Origin: Variovorax boronicumulans | GTDB lineage: Bacteria; Pseudomonadota; Gammaproteobacteria; Burkholderiales; Burkholderiaceae_C | Assembly: GCF_030812215.1 (NCBI RefSeq) | Contig: NZ_JAUSSG010000002.1 | Span: forward strand, 496,001 to 560,000 | DNA length: 64,000 nucleotides | Direction: 5' to 3' | In this document: positions 19,308-27,698 of the stretch, one piece after another | Layout: each line of letters starts with the position of its first letter | How positions within the stretch are numbered: position 1 is the first letter of the stretch | Translations under genes and position numbers: made by a program | Notes under the pieces: model-generated | What the model saw: only the letters and a program-made list of their open reading frames with translations | What the model was told of the DNA's origin: nothing | The model's database searches: none

Positions 19308-20113
19308 ACGACGATTCGAAGTACATCGAGATCCGCGACGTCGAACAGCGCTTCAAAACCGCCAAGGGCAGCTTCCTGGCATTGCGCGACATCAACCTGA
19401 ACGTCGCCAAGGGCGAGTTCATCACGCTCATCGGGCACTCGGGCTGCGGCAAGTCGACGCTGCTGAACCTGATCGCCGGGCTGACCACGCCGACGCAGGG
19501 CGTGCTGCTGTGCGCGAACCGCGAGATCAAGGGCCCGGGCCCCGAGCGCGCCGTCGTATTCCAGAACCACTCGCTGCTGCCCTGGCTCACCTGCTTCGAG
19601 AACGTGTACCTCGCCGTCGAACGCGTGTTCTCCGCCACCGAGAGCAAGGCGCAACTGCGCCAGCGCACCGATGCGGCACTGGCCCTCGTCGGCCTCACGC
19701 CCGCCGCGCAGAAGCGCCCCGGCGAAATCTCCGGCGGCATGAAGCAGCGCGTGGGCATCGCCCGTGCGCTGTCGATGGAACCCAAGGTGCTGCTGATGGA
19801 CGAGCCCTTCGGCGCGCTCGACGCCCTGACCCGCGCCAAGCTGCAGGACGAGCTGCTCGCCATCGTGCAGAAGACACACAGCACCGTCGTCATGGTCACG
19901 CACGACGTGGACGAAGCCGTGCTGCTGAGCGACCGCATCGTGATGCTCACCAACGGCCCCGCCGCCACCATCGGCGACGTGCTGGCGGTGGACATCGCCA
20001 GCCCGCGCAACCGCGTCGAACTGGCGGAAGACCCGGCGTACGTGCATGCGCGCAAGGCGGTGATCGATTTCCTCTACACGCGCCAGGCGCATGTGGAGAA
20101 GGTCGCGGCCTGA
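19304..20113 (+). CDS. nrtD: nitrate ABC transporter ATP-binding protein
   Basis: This 269-residue ABC ATPase powers the nitrate importer. Walker A is GHSGCGKST, the ABC signature reads ISGGMKQRVGIARALSMEP, Walker B is VLLMDEPFGALD and the switch histidine lies in VMVTHDVDEAVLLSD. It resembles the single-domain NrtD rather than NrtC, since no C-terminal binding-protein domain is attached. The ATG overlaps the nrtB stop by ATGA. It converges with the next gene across a 24-base gap. Confidence 0.93.
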   Translation: MNDDSKYIEIRDVEQRFKTAKGSFLALRDINLNVAKGEFITLIGHSGCGKSTLLNLIAGLTTPTQGVLLCANREIKGPGPERAVVFQNHSLLPWLTCFENVYLAVERVFSATESKAQLRQRTDAALALVGLTPAAQKRPGEISGGMKQRVGIARALSMEPKVLLMDEPFGALDALTRAKLQDELLAIVQKTHSTVVMVTHDVDEAVLLSDRIVMLTNGPAATIGDVLAVDIASPRNRVELAEDPAYVHARKAVIDFLYTRQAHVEKVAA

Positions 20114-20137
20114 CGCAGCAGGCCCGGCACAACCGGC

Positions 20138-21418
20138 TCAGGACATGATGACCTGCAGGCTGTGCTCGTACCACCCGGTGAGGCGCTCGAAGGTGTCGAC
20201 GAGCGCTTCGCTGGAACGCACCAGCGTGGCGCGGCCTTCGGGGCTGTCGAGCGCTTGCACGCCGCCTACGAGGCGCAGCCATTCGTCTCGCGCCGTCATC
20301 AAGCCGGCGCGAATCTCGGGTGAGCTGAGCGGCGCGCGCTCCAGTTCCACGAGCGCGGCTTCGAACTCGTTCATGGTCGGCAGCAACCGGTCGCGCGAGG
20401 CGCTGGCGGCGAGCGTCGAAGCCAGCAGCGCATCCTTGGCCAAGCGCTGCGCCCGCATGCGCTGCCGCCCGCAGATGTTGACGATGCGCAGCGCGCGCCG
20501 TGCGCCCGAAGCTTGCAGCGCCTCCGTCATCGCTTCGGCCGCGAGCAGCAAGGCCTCGCCGCGCGCATCGATCTCCGCAAGCCCCTGCGGTGTGGGTTTC
20601 ACGGGCAGTGCCGCACTCAACCCGTGCCATGCCGCCTGCACCTCGCCAAGCGCACGCACGCCGGCAGCGCCCAAGTCGAGGGCCGACAGGTGATCCAGGT
20701 TCTGCTGCACCCGCTCGGTCGACTGCGTGCGCAGGACCCGCGCGCGCTGCACGTCGATGCCCGCGAGCAGTTGCGCCGCCACCCGCACCAGGCGCTGCGA
20801 CAGCATGCGCAGTTGCCCGGCGCGGTTGATCGCCTCGGCCCACTGCGCGGCCTCGATGACCGAGCGCGACACTTCGCCGAGCCGCAGATTGGCATGCATC
20901 GCGGCGCCGCGCAGCAGGCCAAAGGCCTCGTCCTCGCCGATGCCGCGCGCGGACATCAGGAGGCCCTTGGCGCGATCGATCCATTTGCGCTCGTCCATGC
21001 GGGTGCGCAGGTTGTCGAGTTCGGTGCGCAACGCGGTTTCACGCATCCATCGGGCCTGCGCGCGGGCCAGCAACGCAGGAATCGACAGCGCATCGAGCGG
21101 CGCCCATGCATGCACGCCGAGCGCAACCAGCGCCTCGTGCTGCACACCCTCCAGCGGCGCACCGGCCACGCTCACCGCGCAGGGCGGCACGCCGTTCCAG
21201 TTCTCCAGCGCATCGCGCAACGCCAGCAGTTGCGCCGCGTCGGGCAGGCAGGCCAGCACCTGTTGCGGTGCAAGCGCATCCGCCTGCTGCACCAGCGTGC
21301 GGCAGGTGGCGCGCCCGAGCACCGTGGCGCCGGCACCCGCGAGGCCCTGCCGCAGCGGCTCCGGCAAGGGCCCGGAGGCATCGAATTCATTGGGCAGGAC
21401 GAGAAGAAGGGAAGTCAT
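20138..21418 (-). CDS. ANTAR regulator with tandem NarX P-box-like (PilJ-type) sensor motifs
   Basis: The 426-residue protein has three parts. Residues 1-115 are a receiver-like domain without an obvious phosphorylation pocket, as in NasT (MTSLLLVLPN opening). Residues about 125-192 are an ANTAR RNA-binding domain with DERKWIDRAKGLLMSARGIG. Residues 195-426 are a helical region carrying two copies of a motif resembling the nitrate-binding P-box of NarX/NarQ: INRAGQLRMLSQRL at 197-210 and IVNICGRQRMRAQRL at 312-326. No membrane helix or signal peptide is seen, so sensing would be cytosolic. It is divergent from the MFS nitrate transporter, whose leader has an ANTAR-type hexaloop hairpin. Confidence 0.85.
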   Translation of the reverse strand: MTSLLLVLPNEFDASGPLPEPLRQGLAGAGATVLGRATCRTLVQQADALAPQQVLACLPDAAQLLALRDALENWNGVPPCAVSVAGAPLEGVQHEALVALGVHAWAPLDALSIPALLARAQARWMRETALRTELDNLRTRMDERKWIDRAKGLLMSARGIGEDEAFGLLRGAAMHANLRLGEVSRSVIEAAQWAEAINRAGQLRMLSQRLVRVAAQLLAGIDVQRARVLRTQSTERVQQNLDHLSALDLGAAGVRALGEVQAAWHGLSAALPVKPTPQGLAEIDARGEALLLAAEAMTEALQASGARRALRIVNICGRQRMRAQRLAKDALLASTLAASASRDRLLPTMNEFEAALVELERAPLSSPEIRAGLMTARDEWLRLVGGVQALDSPEGRATLVRSSEALVDTFERLTGWYEHSLQVIMS

Positions 21419-21482
21419 GGCGGGGTGTCGAAAGGCACGGCAAGCATAGGCCAGGCGTGCGCGCGCACCGGCGCAATTTCGC

Positions 21483-21498
21483 GGGCACGCCTCTTGCA
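21483..21498 (+). promoter_or_regulatory. sigma-54 promoter of the MFS nitrate transporter gene
   Basis: GGGCACG-CCTC-TTGCA matches the -24/-12 consensus at all but the first base. Transcription would begin near 21509, at the foot of the leader hairpin. Confidence 0.8.
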
Positions 21499-21509
21499 TC
21501 GAATGGGGC

Positions 21510-21529
21510 GCGGTGTAACGAAGCACCGC
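21510..21529 (+). ncRNA. ANTAR-type hexaloop hairpin in the MFS transporter leader
   Basis: GCGGTGT/GCACCGC (one G-T pair) closes the six-base loop AACGAA, with A1 and G4 as in ANTAR targets. The loop shares its first four bases with the AACGGC loop in the nrtA leader. It starts at the predicted transcription start. The remaining 150 bases of the leader hold further inverted repeats (21593-21614, 21643-21659 region) and a T5 tract, but I could not draw a convincing single terminator there. Confidence 0.6.
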
Positions 21530-21678
21530 TTTGGTGAGGCTGCAGGCTCCTGCAACCGGTTCGGCCATGCACAGGCCGCACGCACCCCCACGCCGACAGC
21601 GTCCGCTGCCGGCACTCCGACCCCAACCCCGTCCGTCGACACGACCTCTCCCAGGTCGCGCCGCGGCTTTTTGCACCT

Positions 21679-22938
21679 TTGAACACCATGTCCGGTTTCA
21701 GGAATTTCTTGCAGTCAGGCCACAGTCCCACGCTGTTCGCGGCGTTCCTGTACTTCTCGTTCTCCTGCTGCATCTGGGTGCTCAACGGCGCCATGGCACC
21801 CTTCATCGGCGAGACCTTCGACCTCTCGCCCGCGCAGAAGGGCCTGATGCTGTCGGTGCCGATCATCGCGGGCGCGCTCATGCGCTTTCCGCTGGGCATC
21901 CTCTCGCAGTACATCGGCCGCAAGAAGGCCACGCTGGTGGAGATGGGCCTCATCGCCGTGGCGATGCTGTTCGGCTTTTTCTTCGTCAAGAGCTTCAACG
22001 ACCTGCTCGCCATGGGCGTCTTGCTGGGCATTGCCGGCGCAAGCTTCGGCGTGGCGCTGTCGCTGGGCTCAGGCTGGTTCCCGCCGCAGCACAAGGGCCT
22101 GGCGATGGGCCTCGTGGGCGCGGGCAACGTGGGCACGGCGGTGTCGGTGCTGGTGGCGCCGCCGCTTGCGCAGTGGCTGGGCTGGCAGGCGGTGTACGGC
22201 GTGGCCGCGGTTGCGATCCTGATCCCGATGGTCGTGATGGTGATCTTCGCCAAGGAGCCGCCTGACGTCGACAGCCACGCGAGCTTTCGCGAGCACATCG
22301 CCTGCCTGTTCGAGAAGGACGGCTGGGTTTTCAGCCTGATCTACGGCGTGACCTTCGGCGGCTTCATCGGCCTCACCACCTTCCTGCCCTCGTACTACTA
22401 CGACCAGTTCGGCGTGAGCAAGGTGCAGGCGGGCCAGCTCACGATGCTCGCGGCCTTCATGGGCGCGGCGGTGCGCATCGTGGGCGGCTGGCTTTCCGAC
22501 CGCTGGGGCGGCGTGAACACCCTCACGGTGGTGCTGCTGGTGGTGGCGGTGGGCCTCGTGCTCATCGGTTTTTCATCGGGCTCGCTGGCGCTCACCACGC
22601 TGCTCCTGATCGTGTGCTTCGCCGCGCTGGGCGCGGGCAACGGTGCGCTCTTTCAACTGGTGCCGCTGCGCTGGCCGCTGAGCACCGCGGTGGCCGGCTC
22701 GATGATCGGCGAGATCGGCGCGCTCGGCGGCGGCCTGGTGCCCAACGCCATGGGCCTGTCGAAGCAGTACCTGGGCAGCTACACCTGGGGCTTCGTCTTC
22801 TTCGGTGCGCTCTCGCTGGCGATGCTGGGCGTGATGCGCGTCATGCAGATCCGCTGGACGCGCACCTGGGCCGAGAAGGGTGGCCGGGCGCGCACTTCAC
22901 CTGCTGCCACCCCGTCCCCCGCGCGGAGAGCCGCATGA
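21679..22938 (+). CDS. MFS nitrate/nitrite transporter, NarK/NasA family
   Basis: This 419-residue twelve-helix inner-membrane transporter carries both nitrate-signature glycine motifs: GLVGAGNVGTAVSVL in the fifth helix region and ALGAGNGALFQLVP in the eleventh. The typical arginine in ALMRFPLGILSQYIGRK is also present. It gives the cell a second nitrate uptake route beside the ABC importer. Starts at 21679 or 21688 are both possible. It sits 260 bases from the divergent ANTAR regulator, behind a sigma-54 promoter and a structured leader. The C-terminal tail is Pro/Ala-rich. Confidence 0.93.
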   Translation: MNTMSGFRNFLQSGHSPTLFAAFLYFSFSCCIWVLNGAMAPFIGETFDLSPAQKGLMLSVPIIAGALMRFPLGILSQYIGRKKATLVEMGLIAVAMLFGFFFVKSFNDLLAMGVLLGIAGASFGVALSLGSGWFPPQHKGLAMGLVGAGNVGTAVSVLVAPPLAQWLGWQAVYGVAAVAILIPMVVMVIFAKEPPDVDSHASFREHIACLFEKDGWVFSLIYGVTFGGFIGLTTFLPSYYYDQFGVSKVQAGQLTMLAAFMGAAVRIVGGWLSDRWGGVNTLTVVLLVVAVGLVLIGFSSGSLALTTLLLIVCFAALGAGNGALFQLVPLRWPLSTAVAGSMIGEIGALGGGLVPNAMGLSKQYLGSYTWGFVFFGALSLAMLGVMRVMQIRWTRTWAEKGGRARTSPAATPSPARRAA

Positions 22939-22946
22939 CCTTCCCC

Positions 22947-23019
22947 CCCGCTCGCCCTGAGCCTGTCGAAGGGCTGTCTCCATCGCGAGCAGGGCTTCGA
23001 CAAGCCCAGCCCGAACGGG
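22947..23019. repeat. REP-like dispersed palindrome
   Basis: Two imperfectly inverted arms, around GCCCTGAGCCTGTCGAAGGGC and GGGCTTCGACAAGCCCAGCCC, flank an 17-base spacer between two convergent genes. The core CTGAGC-TGTCGAAGGG is a very common intergenic repeat in many proteobacteria, recognised from general knowledge. It could act as a bidirectional 3'-end stabiliser or terminator. Copy number cannot be judged from one window. Confidence 0.65.
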
Positions 23020-23039
23020 GATGGGGGTCGCTCTCGTTT

Positions 23040-24746
23040 TCAGCGCGGCAGGAACAGCAGCCACACCACCAGCAGTGCGTTGAACAGCAACGACACGCCG
23101 AGGGCGATCTTGTAGAGCATCACCGGGTCTCGGCGCACGAGCGGCGTGGCCATGGGCGCACCGACGGGGCGCGAAGCACCGCGCTCCAGCGCGAGCAGCA
23201 TCTCCTCGGCGGTTTCGAAGCGCTCGCGCGGATCGCGGGCGACGGCCTTGCGCACAAGGTGGTCGAGCCACACCGGCACATCGGGCCGCAGCCGCGAGAG
23301 CGCGACCGGGTCGCGCCGGTAGCGCGCCACCTGGTAGGGCTCGATCTCGCCGTAGGGCAGGTGGCCGCCGAGCCACTGGTACAGCGTGGCGCCGAGCGCG
23401 AACAGGTCGCTGCCCGCGTCCGCGACACCGCCCTCTTCCCACTGCTCGGGATTGATGTAGCTGGGCGTACCCGCATGCAGTTCGCGCTGAGCCGCCCCTT
23501 CGCGGCCAGACAAGGCCACGCCCAGGTCGAGGATGCGCCAGCGCCCGTCGTCGCCCAGGTGCAGGTTGCCGGGCTTGATGTCCCGGTGCACCACGCCGTG
23601 GCGGTGCAGCCGGCCGAGCGCCTTGCTCACCTCGATGGCCGCGGCGACCACCTCGGCCACCGTGCCGCGCGCCCCGGACTTGCGCATCTGCTCCAGCGTG
23701 CGGCCGCCGTGCCAGTCGAACACGATGTAGAGCGCGCTCGCGTTCTCCGCGCGTTCGTGGACGCGAACGAAGCCGCCGCCCTCGCCGACACGCTGGCCCA
23801 GCCAGGCTTCGTGCGCCAACATCGCGCGTTCCTGCGGATCGCTGGCGCGCGAGGGGTGCAAGGTCTTGAGCGCCACCAGCTCGCGCGTGACCGGATGGCG
23901 CGCCTGGTACAGCAGGTGCACGCCGGTGTCGGCCACCAGGCCGGTGACGACGTAGCCGTCGAGCACGTCGCCCACTTTCAGCAAGGGCGGCGGTGCGAGC
24001 CGGCGTCCGTCGCCGAGTTCGTCGTCGAGCTGCCGCGCATCGAGGCCGACCACGCGGATCACCAGCGCGGTCGCGTTGTCGCGCGTGCCGGCGTCGAGCG
24101 CCGCATGCACCAGCGCCTCGCTCGCGGCTTCGGCATCGCCCTTCAGCGCGATCGCGGCCACCTGCTGCGGCTTGAGCACGCCGTGCACGCCGTCGGAGGT
24201 CAGCACGAAGCAGTCGCCCACGCGAACGTCGCCCTGCGCGTAATCGACGCGCACCTGGTCGTCCAGGCCGATGGCGCGTGTGAGGCGGCTGCGCATGTCG
24301 GGATGTTCGAAGGCGTGGTCGAGCGTGAGCGGCACGGCCGCATCGCCATCGGCGCGCACGCGCCAGGCGCGCGTGTCGCCCACGTGGGCCAGCGTGTAGC
24401 TCTGGCCGTGCAGCACCAGGGCGGTGAGCGTGGTGAGTGCGGTCGCGCCGCCCGCGCGGCGCCGGTTGTGATCGGCGAGCCAGGCGTTCTGTGCGCCGAT
24501 CAGGCGGTCGAGCGCGGCGGTCGGCTCCCAGGTGTCGGGCGTGGCGAAGTAGTCGGCCAGGAGGCCCATCACCGTGGTCTGCGCCGCCTCCAGGCCGCGC
24601 CCGCCGGTGGACACGCCATCGGCAATCGCCGCGATGAGCCCGCGCGCCTCGTCGCCCCGCGGCGCATGCACGGCACCGGCGAAATCCTCGTTCACCTCGC
24701 GGGGTCCGCGAAGGCTGCTGTAGCCGATGTCCACTTCAAAGCTCAT
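23040..24746 (-). CDS. bifunctional PP2C-type phosphatase and Ser/Thr protein kinase, membrane-anchored
   Basis: The 568-residue protein fuses two opposing activities. Residues 1-235 are a PP2C domain with metal-site motifs ADGVSTGG, HVGDTRAW, TSDGVHG and GTRDNATA. Residues about 262-520 are a Hanks-type kinase with ATP-lysine in VALKTL (Lys294), catalytic loop HRDIKPGN (387-394) and DLG in place of DFG (407-409). A single C-terminal hydrophobic helix (about 545-565) would anchor it with both domains in the cytoplasm. It lies inside the nitrate cluster, convergent with the MFS transporter and divergent from nirB. The targets are unknown. The start MSFEVDIGYS at 24746 follows the domain boundary. 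Confidence 0.88.
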   Translation of the reverse strand: MSFEVDIGYSSLRGPREVNEDFAGAVHAPRGDEARGLIAAIADGVSTGGRGLEAAQTTVMGLLADYFATPDTWEPTAALDRLIGAQNAWLADHNRRRAGGATALTTLTALVLHGQSYTLAHVGDTRAWRVRADGDAAVPLTLDHAFEHPDMRSRLTRAIGLDDQVRVDYAQGDVRVGDCFVLTSDGVHGVLKPQQVAAIALKGDAEAASEALVHAALDAGTRDNATALVIRVVGLDARQLDDELGDGRRLAPPPLLKVGDVLDGYVVTGLVADTGVHLLYQARHPVTRELVALKTLHPSRASDPQERAMLAHEAWLGQRVGEGGGFVRVHERAENASALYIVFDWHGGRTLEQMRKSGARGTVAEVVAAAIEVSKALGRLHRHGVVHRDIKPGNLHLGDDGRWRILDLGVALSGREGAAQRELHAGTPSYINPEQWEEGGVADAGSDLFALGATLYQWLGGHLPYGEIEPYQVARYRRDPVALSRLRPDVPVWLDHLVRKAVARDPRERFETAEEMLLALERGASRPVGAPMATPLVRRDPVMLYKIALGVSLLFNALLVVWLLFLPR

Positions 24747-24813
24747 GGGTCGATTCTCCATGGGCACTGCGCTTCTTTGTTGTCCGCTTGATTTCGAGGA
24801 AAGGTCCAGCCCC

Positions 24814-27273
24814 ATGAAGAAAAAAATGAAACTCGTGATGGTCGGCAACGGCATGGCCGGCGTGCGCACGCTCGAAGAGCTCCTGAAGATCGCGCCCGAC
24901 CTCTACGACATCACCGTCTTCGGCGCCGAGCCGCATCCGAACTACAACCGCATCCTGCTGTCGCCGGTGCTCGCGGGCGAGCAGACGGTGGACGAGATCG
25001 TGCTCAACAGCTGGGAGTGGTACAGCGACAACCACATCACGCTGCACGCGGGCAAGAAGGTGGTCGAAGTCGACCGCGTCAAGCGCATCGTGCGTGCCGA
25101 AGACGGTACCGAGGCCGCCTACGACCGCCTGCTGATGTGCACCGGCTCCAACCCCTTCATGCTGCCCGTGCCGGGCAAGGACCTGAAGGGCGTGATCGCC
25201 TACCGCGACATCGCCGACACCGACTACATGATCGAGACCGCGCGCACGCACAAGAACGCGGTGGTCATCGGCGGCGGGCTGCTGGGCCTGGAAGCAGCCA
25301 ACGGCCTGATGCTGCGCGGCATGAACGTGACCGTGGTGCACGTCATGCCCTGGCTCATGGAGCGCCAGCTCGACGACGTGGCGGGCAAGCTGCTGCAGAA
25401 GTCGCTCGAAGACCGGGGCCTCAAGTTCCTGATGGGCGCGCAGACGCAGGACATGGTCGGTGGCGAAGACGGCCGCGTGAAGGCCATCCGCTTCAAGGAC
25501 GGCACCGAGGTCGCGGCCGACCTCGTCGTCATGGCCGTGGGCATTCGCCCCAACGTCGAGCTGGCCGAGAAGATGCGCCTGCACTGCAACCGCGGCATCG
25601 TGGTCACCGACACCATGCAGACCGTGACCGATGCGCGCATCTACTCCGTGGGCGAATGCGCGGCGCACCGTGGCATCGCGTATGGCCTCGTGGCGCCGCT
25701 GTTCGAGCAGGCCAAGGTCGCGGCCAACCATCTGGCCCAGTTCGGCATCGGCCGCTACCTGGGTTCGCTCACTTCCACCAAGCTCAAGGTGACGGGCATC
25801 GACCTCTTCAGCGCCGGCGAATTCATGGGCGGCGAAGGCACCGAGGAAATCGTGATGAGCGACCCCTTCGGCGGCGTCTACAAGAAACTGGTGCTCAAGG
25901 ACGACAAGCTGGTGGGCGCCTGCCTCTACGGCGACACGGTCGATGGCAGCTGGTACTTCAAGCTCCTGCGCGATGGCCGCAGCGTGCACGACATCCGCGA
26001 CAAGCTGATGTTCGGCGAGTCGAACATCGGCGACACCGGCCACGAAGGCCACAGCAAGGCCGCGAGCATGCCCGACGATGCAGAGGTGTGCGGCTGCAAC
26101 GGCGTGAGCAAGGGCACCATCTGCAAGGCCATCAAGGACAAGGGCCTCTTCACGCTCGACGAGGTGAAGAAGCACACGAAGGCAAGTGCCAGTTGCGGCT
26201 CGTGCACCGGTTTGGTCGAGCAGATTCTGATGTTCACCGCCGGCGGCGACTACTCGGCCACGCCGAAGAAAAAAGCGATCTGCGGCTGCACCGACGTGAG
26301 CCACCAGGACGCGCGCGACGCGATCCGGAAGGAACACTACCTCACGCACGACGAGGTGTATCGCAACCTCGGCTGGCGCACGCCCAACGGCTGCGCCACC
26401 TGCCGCCCGGCCATCAACTACTACCTGATCAGCACCTGGCCGAAAGAGGCGAAGGACGATCCGCAGAGCCGCTTCATCAACGAGCGCAGCCACGCGAACA
26501 TCCAGAAGGACGGCACCTACTCGGTCATTCCGCGCATGTGGGGCGGCCACACCACGCCCGACGAGCTGCGGCGCATCGCCGATGCGGCGGACAAGTACAA
26601 GATCCCGACCGTCAAGGTCACCGGCGGCCAGCGCATCGACCTCCTGGGCGTGAAGAAGGAAGACCTCGAAGGCGTGTGGAAGGACATCGGCATGCCTTCG
26701 GGCTTTGCCTATGCCAAATCGCTGCGCACGGTGAAGACCTGCGTGGGCAGCGAGTGGTGCCGCTTCGGCACGCAGGATTCCACGCAGATGGGCAAGGACC
26801 TGGAGCGCGCGCTCTGGGCCATGTATTCGCCGCACAAGGTCAAGCTCGCGGTGTCGGGGTGCCCCCGCAACTGCGCCGAGGCCGGCATCAAGGACGTGGG
26901 CGTGATCGGCGTCGACTCGGGCTGGGAGCTCTACGTGGGCGGCAACGGCGGCATCAAGACCGAGGTGGCGCAGTTCCTCGTGAAGGTGAAGACGGCCGCC
27001 GAGGTGATGGAGTATTCGGGCGCCTTCCTGCAGCTCTACCGCGAGGAGGGCTGGTACCTGGAGCGCACGGTGCACTACATCGGCCGCGTGGGCCTGGACT
27101 ACGTGAAGAAGAAGATCCTCGACGACACGGACGGCCGCAAGGCGCTCTGGGAGCGGCTGCAGTTCGCGCTCGACGGCGAGCCCGATCCGTGGTTCGAGTC
27201 GGTCGAGGCCAACGTGGACGTGCGGCAATTCGCGCCGCTGTCGGTGCCGGCCCATTCCATCCAATCCGCCTGA
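24814..27273 (+). CDS. nirB: assimilatory nitrite reductase [NAD(P)H] large subunit
   Basis: NirB reduces nitrite to ammonium with six electrons from NAD(P)H. The 819-residue protein begins with an FAD/NAD(P) oxidoreductase part (MVGNGMAGVRTLEELL). Two BFD-like [2Fe-2S] modules follow (Cys426/428/461/464 and Cys490/492/527/530). The sulfite/nitrite-reductase repeats bind siroheme and [4Fe-4S] through Cys643, Cys649, Cys683 and Cys687. Start MKKKMKLVM has GAGGAAAGG just upstream. It heads the run nirB-nirD-nitrate reductase-ybiB-cobA, with nirD 13 bases downstream. The 67-base gap upstream shows no convincing sigma-54 site. Confidence 0.96.
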   Translation: MKKKMKLVMVGNGMAGVRTLEELLKIAPDLYDITVFGAEPHPNYNRILLSPVLAGEQTVDEIVLNSWEWYSDNHITLHAGKKVVEVDRVKRIVRAEDGTEAAYDRLLMCTGSNPFMLPVPGKDLKGVIAYRDIADTDYMIETARTHKNAVVIGGGLLGLEAANGLMLRGMNVTVVHVMPWLMERQLDDVAGKLLQKSLEDRGLKFLMGAQTQDMVGGEDGRVKAIRFKDGTEVAADLVVMAVGIRPNVELAEKMRLHCNRGIVVTDTMQTVTDARIYSVGECAAHRGIAYGLVAPLFEQAKVAANHLAQFGIGRYLGSLTSTKLKVTGIDLFSAGEFMGGEGTEEIVMSDPFGGVYKKLVLKDDKLVGACLYGDTVDGSWYFKLLRDGRSVHDIRDKLMFGESNIGDTGHEGHSKAASMPDDAEVCGCNGVSKGTICKAIKDKGLFTLDEVKKHTKASASCGSCTGLVEQILMFTAGGDYSATPKKKAICGCTDVSHQDARDAIRKEHYLTHDEVYRNLGWRTPNGCATCRPAINYYLISTWPKEAKDDPQSRFINERSHANIQKDGTYSVIPRMWGGHTTPDELRRIADAADKYKIPTVKVTGGQRIDLLGVKKEDLEGVWKDIGMPSGFAYAKSLRTVKTCVGSEWCRFGTQDSTQMGKDLERALWAMYSPHKVKLAVSGCPRNCAEAGIKDVGVIGVDSGWELYVGGNGGIKTEVAQFLVKVKTAAEVMEYSGAFLQLYREEGWYLERTVHYIGRVGLDYVKKKILDDTDGRKALWERLQFALDGEPDPWFESVEANVDVRQFAPLSVPAHSIQSA

Positions 27274-27286
27274 AAGGAAACGCGCC

Positions 27287-27691
27287 ATGAGCGAATGGAA
27301 AGCCATCTGCCGCATCGACGACATCCCCGTGCTCGGCGCGCGCCGCGTGGCACGGCCCGCGGGCGTGGACGTCGCCGTGTTCCGCAATGCCGAGGACCAG
27401 GTCTTCGCGCTGCTCGACCGCTGCCCGCACAAGGGCGGCCCGTTGAGCCAGGGCATCGTGTTCGGCACCAGCGTGGCCTGCCCGCTGCACAACTGGACCC
27501 TCGGGCTGGACGACGGCTGCGCCAAGTCGCCCGACGAAGGCTGCACGCCGAAGTTCGCGGTGAAGGTGGAAGGCGGGGTCGTGCACCTCGACGCGGGCGA
27601 ACTTGCGGCGCACGCCATCGACCTGGAGCGTCCGGTCGCCGGGCCGAAGCCCTTCGCCACGATGGCGATCCTGTCCACGGAAGAAAGCTGA
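27287..27691 (+). CDS. nirD: nitrite reductase [NAD(P)H] small subunit
   Basis: This 134-residue Rieske-fold partner of NirB keeps the full set of Rieske ligands (Cys46-x-His48 and Cys65-x2-His68 in RCPHKG and CPLHNW). The enterobacterial NirD has lost such ligands, so this subunit may hold a working [2Fe-2S] centre. AAAGGAAA precedes the start. It is seven bases from the nitrate reductase gene, in one operon. Confidence 0.94.
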   Translation: MSEWKAICRIDDIPVLGARRVARPAGVDVAVFRNAEDQVFALLDRCPHKGGPLSQGIVFGTSVACPLHNWTLGLDDGCAKSPDEGCTPKFAVKVEGGVVHLDAGELAAHAIDLERPVAGPKPFATMAILSTEES

Positions 27692-27698
27692 GCCCTTC

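Noticed and set aside
21530-21678. Complete two-hairpin motif and intrinsic terminator in the MFS transporter leader
   Set aside because: Only the first hairpin fits. Candidate second hairpins have four- or seven-base loops lacking G4, and the T5 tract at about 21669 is not directly preceded by a stable stem.
24747-24813. GGGCACT-GCGC-TTCTT upstream of nirB as a fourth sigma-54 promoter
   Set aside because: The essential GC of the -12 element is replaced by CT, and the gap is too short for the leader type seen at the other nitrate genes.
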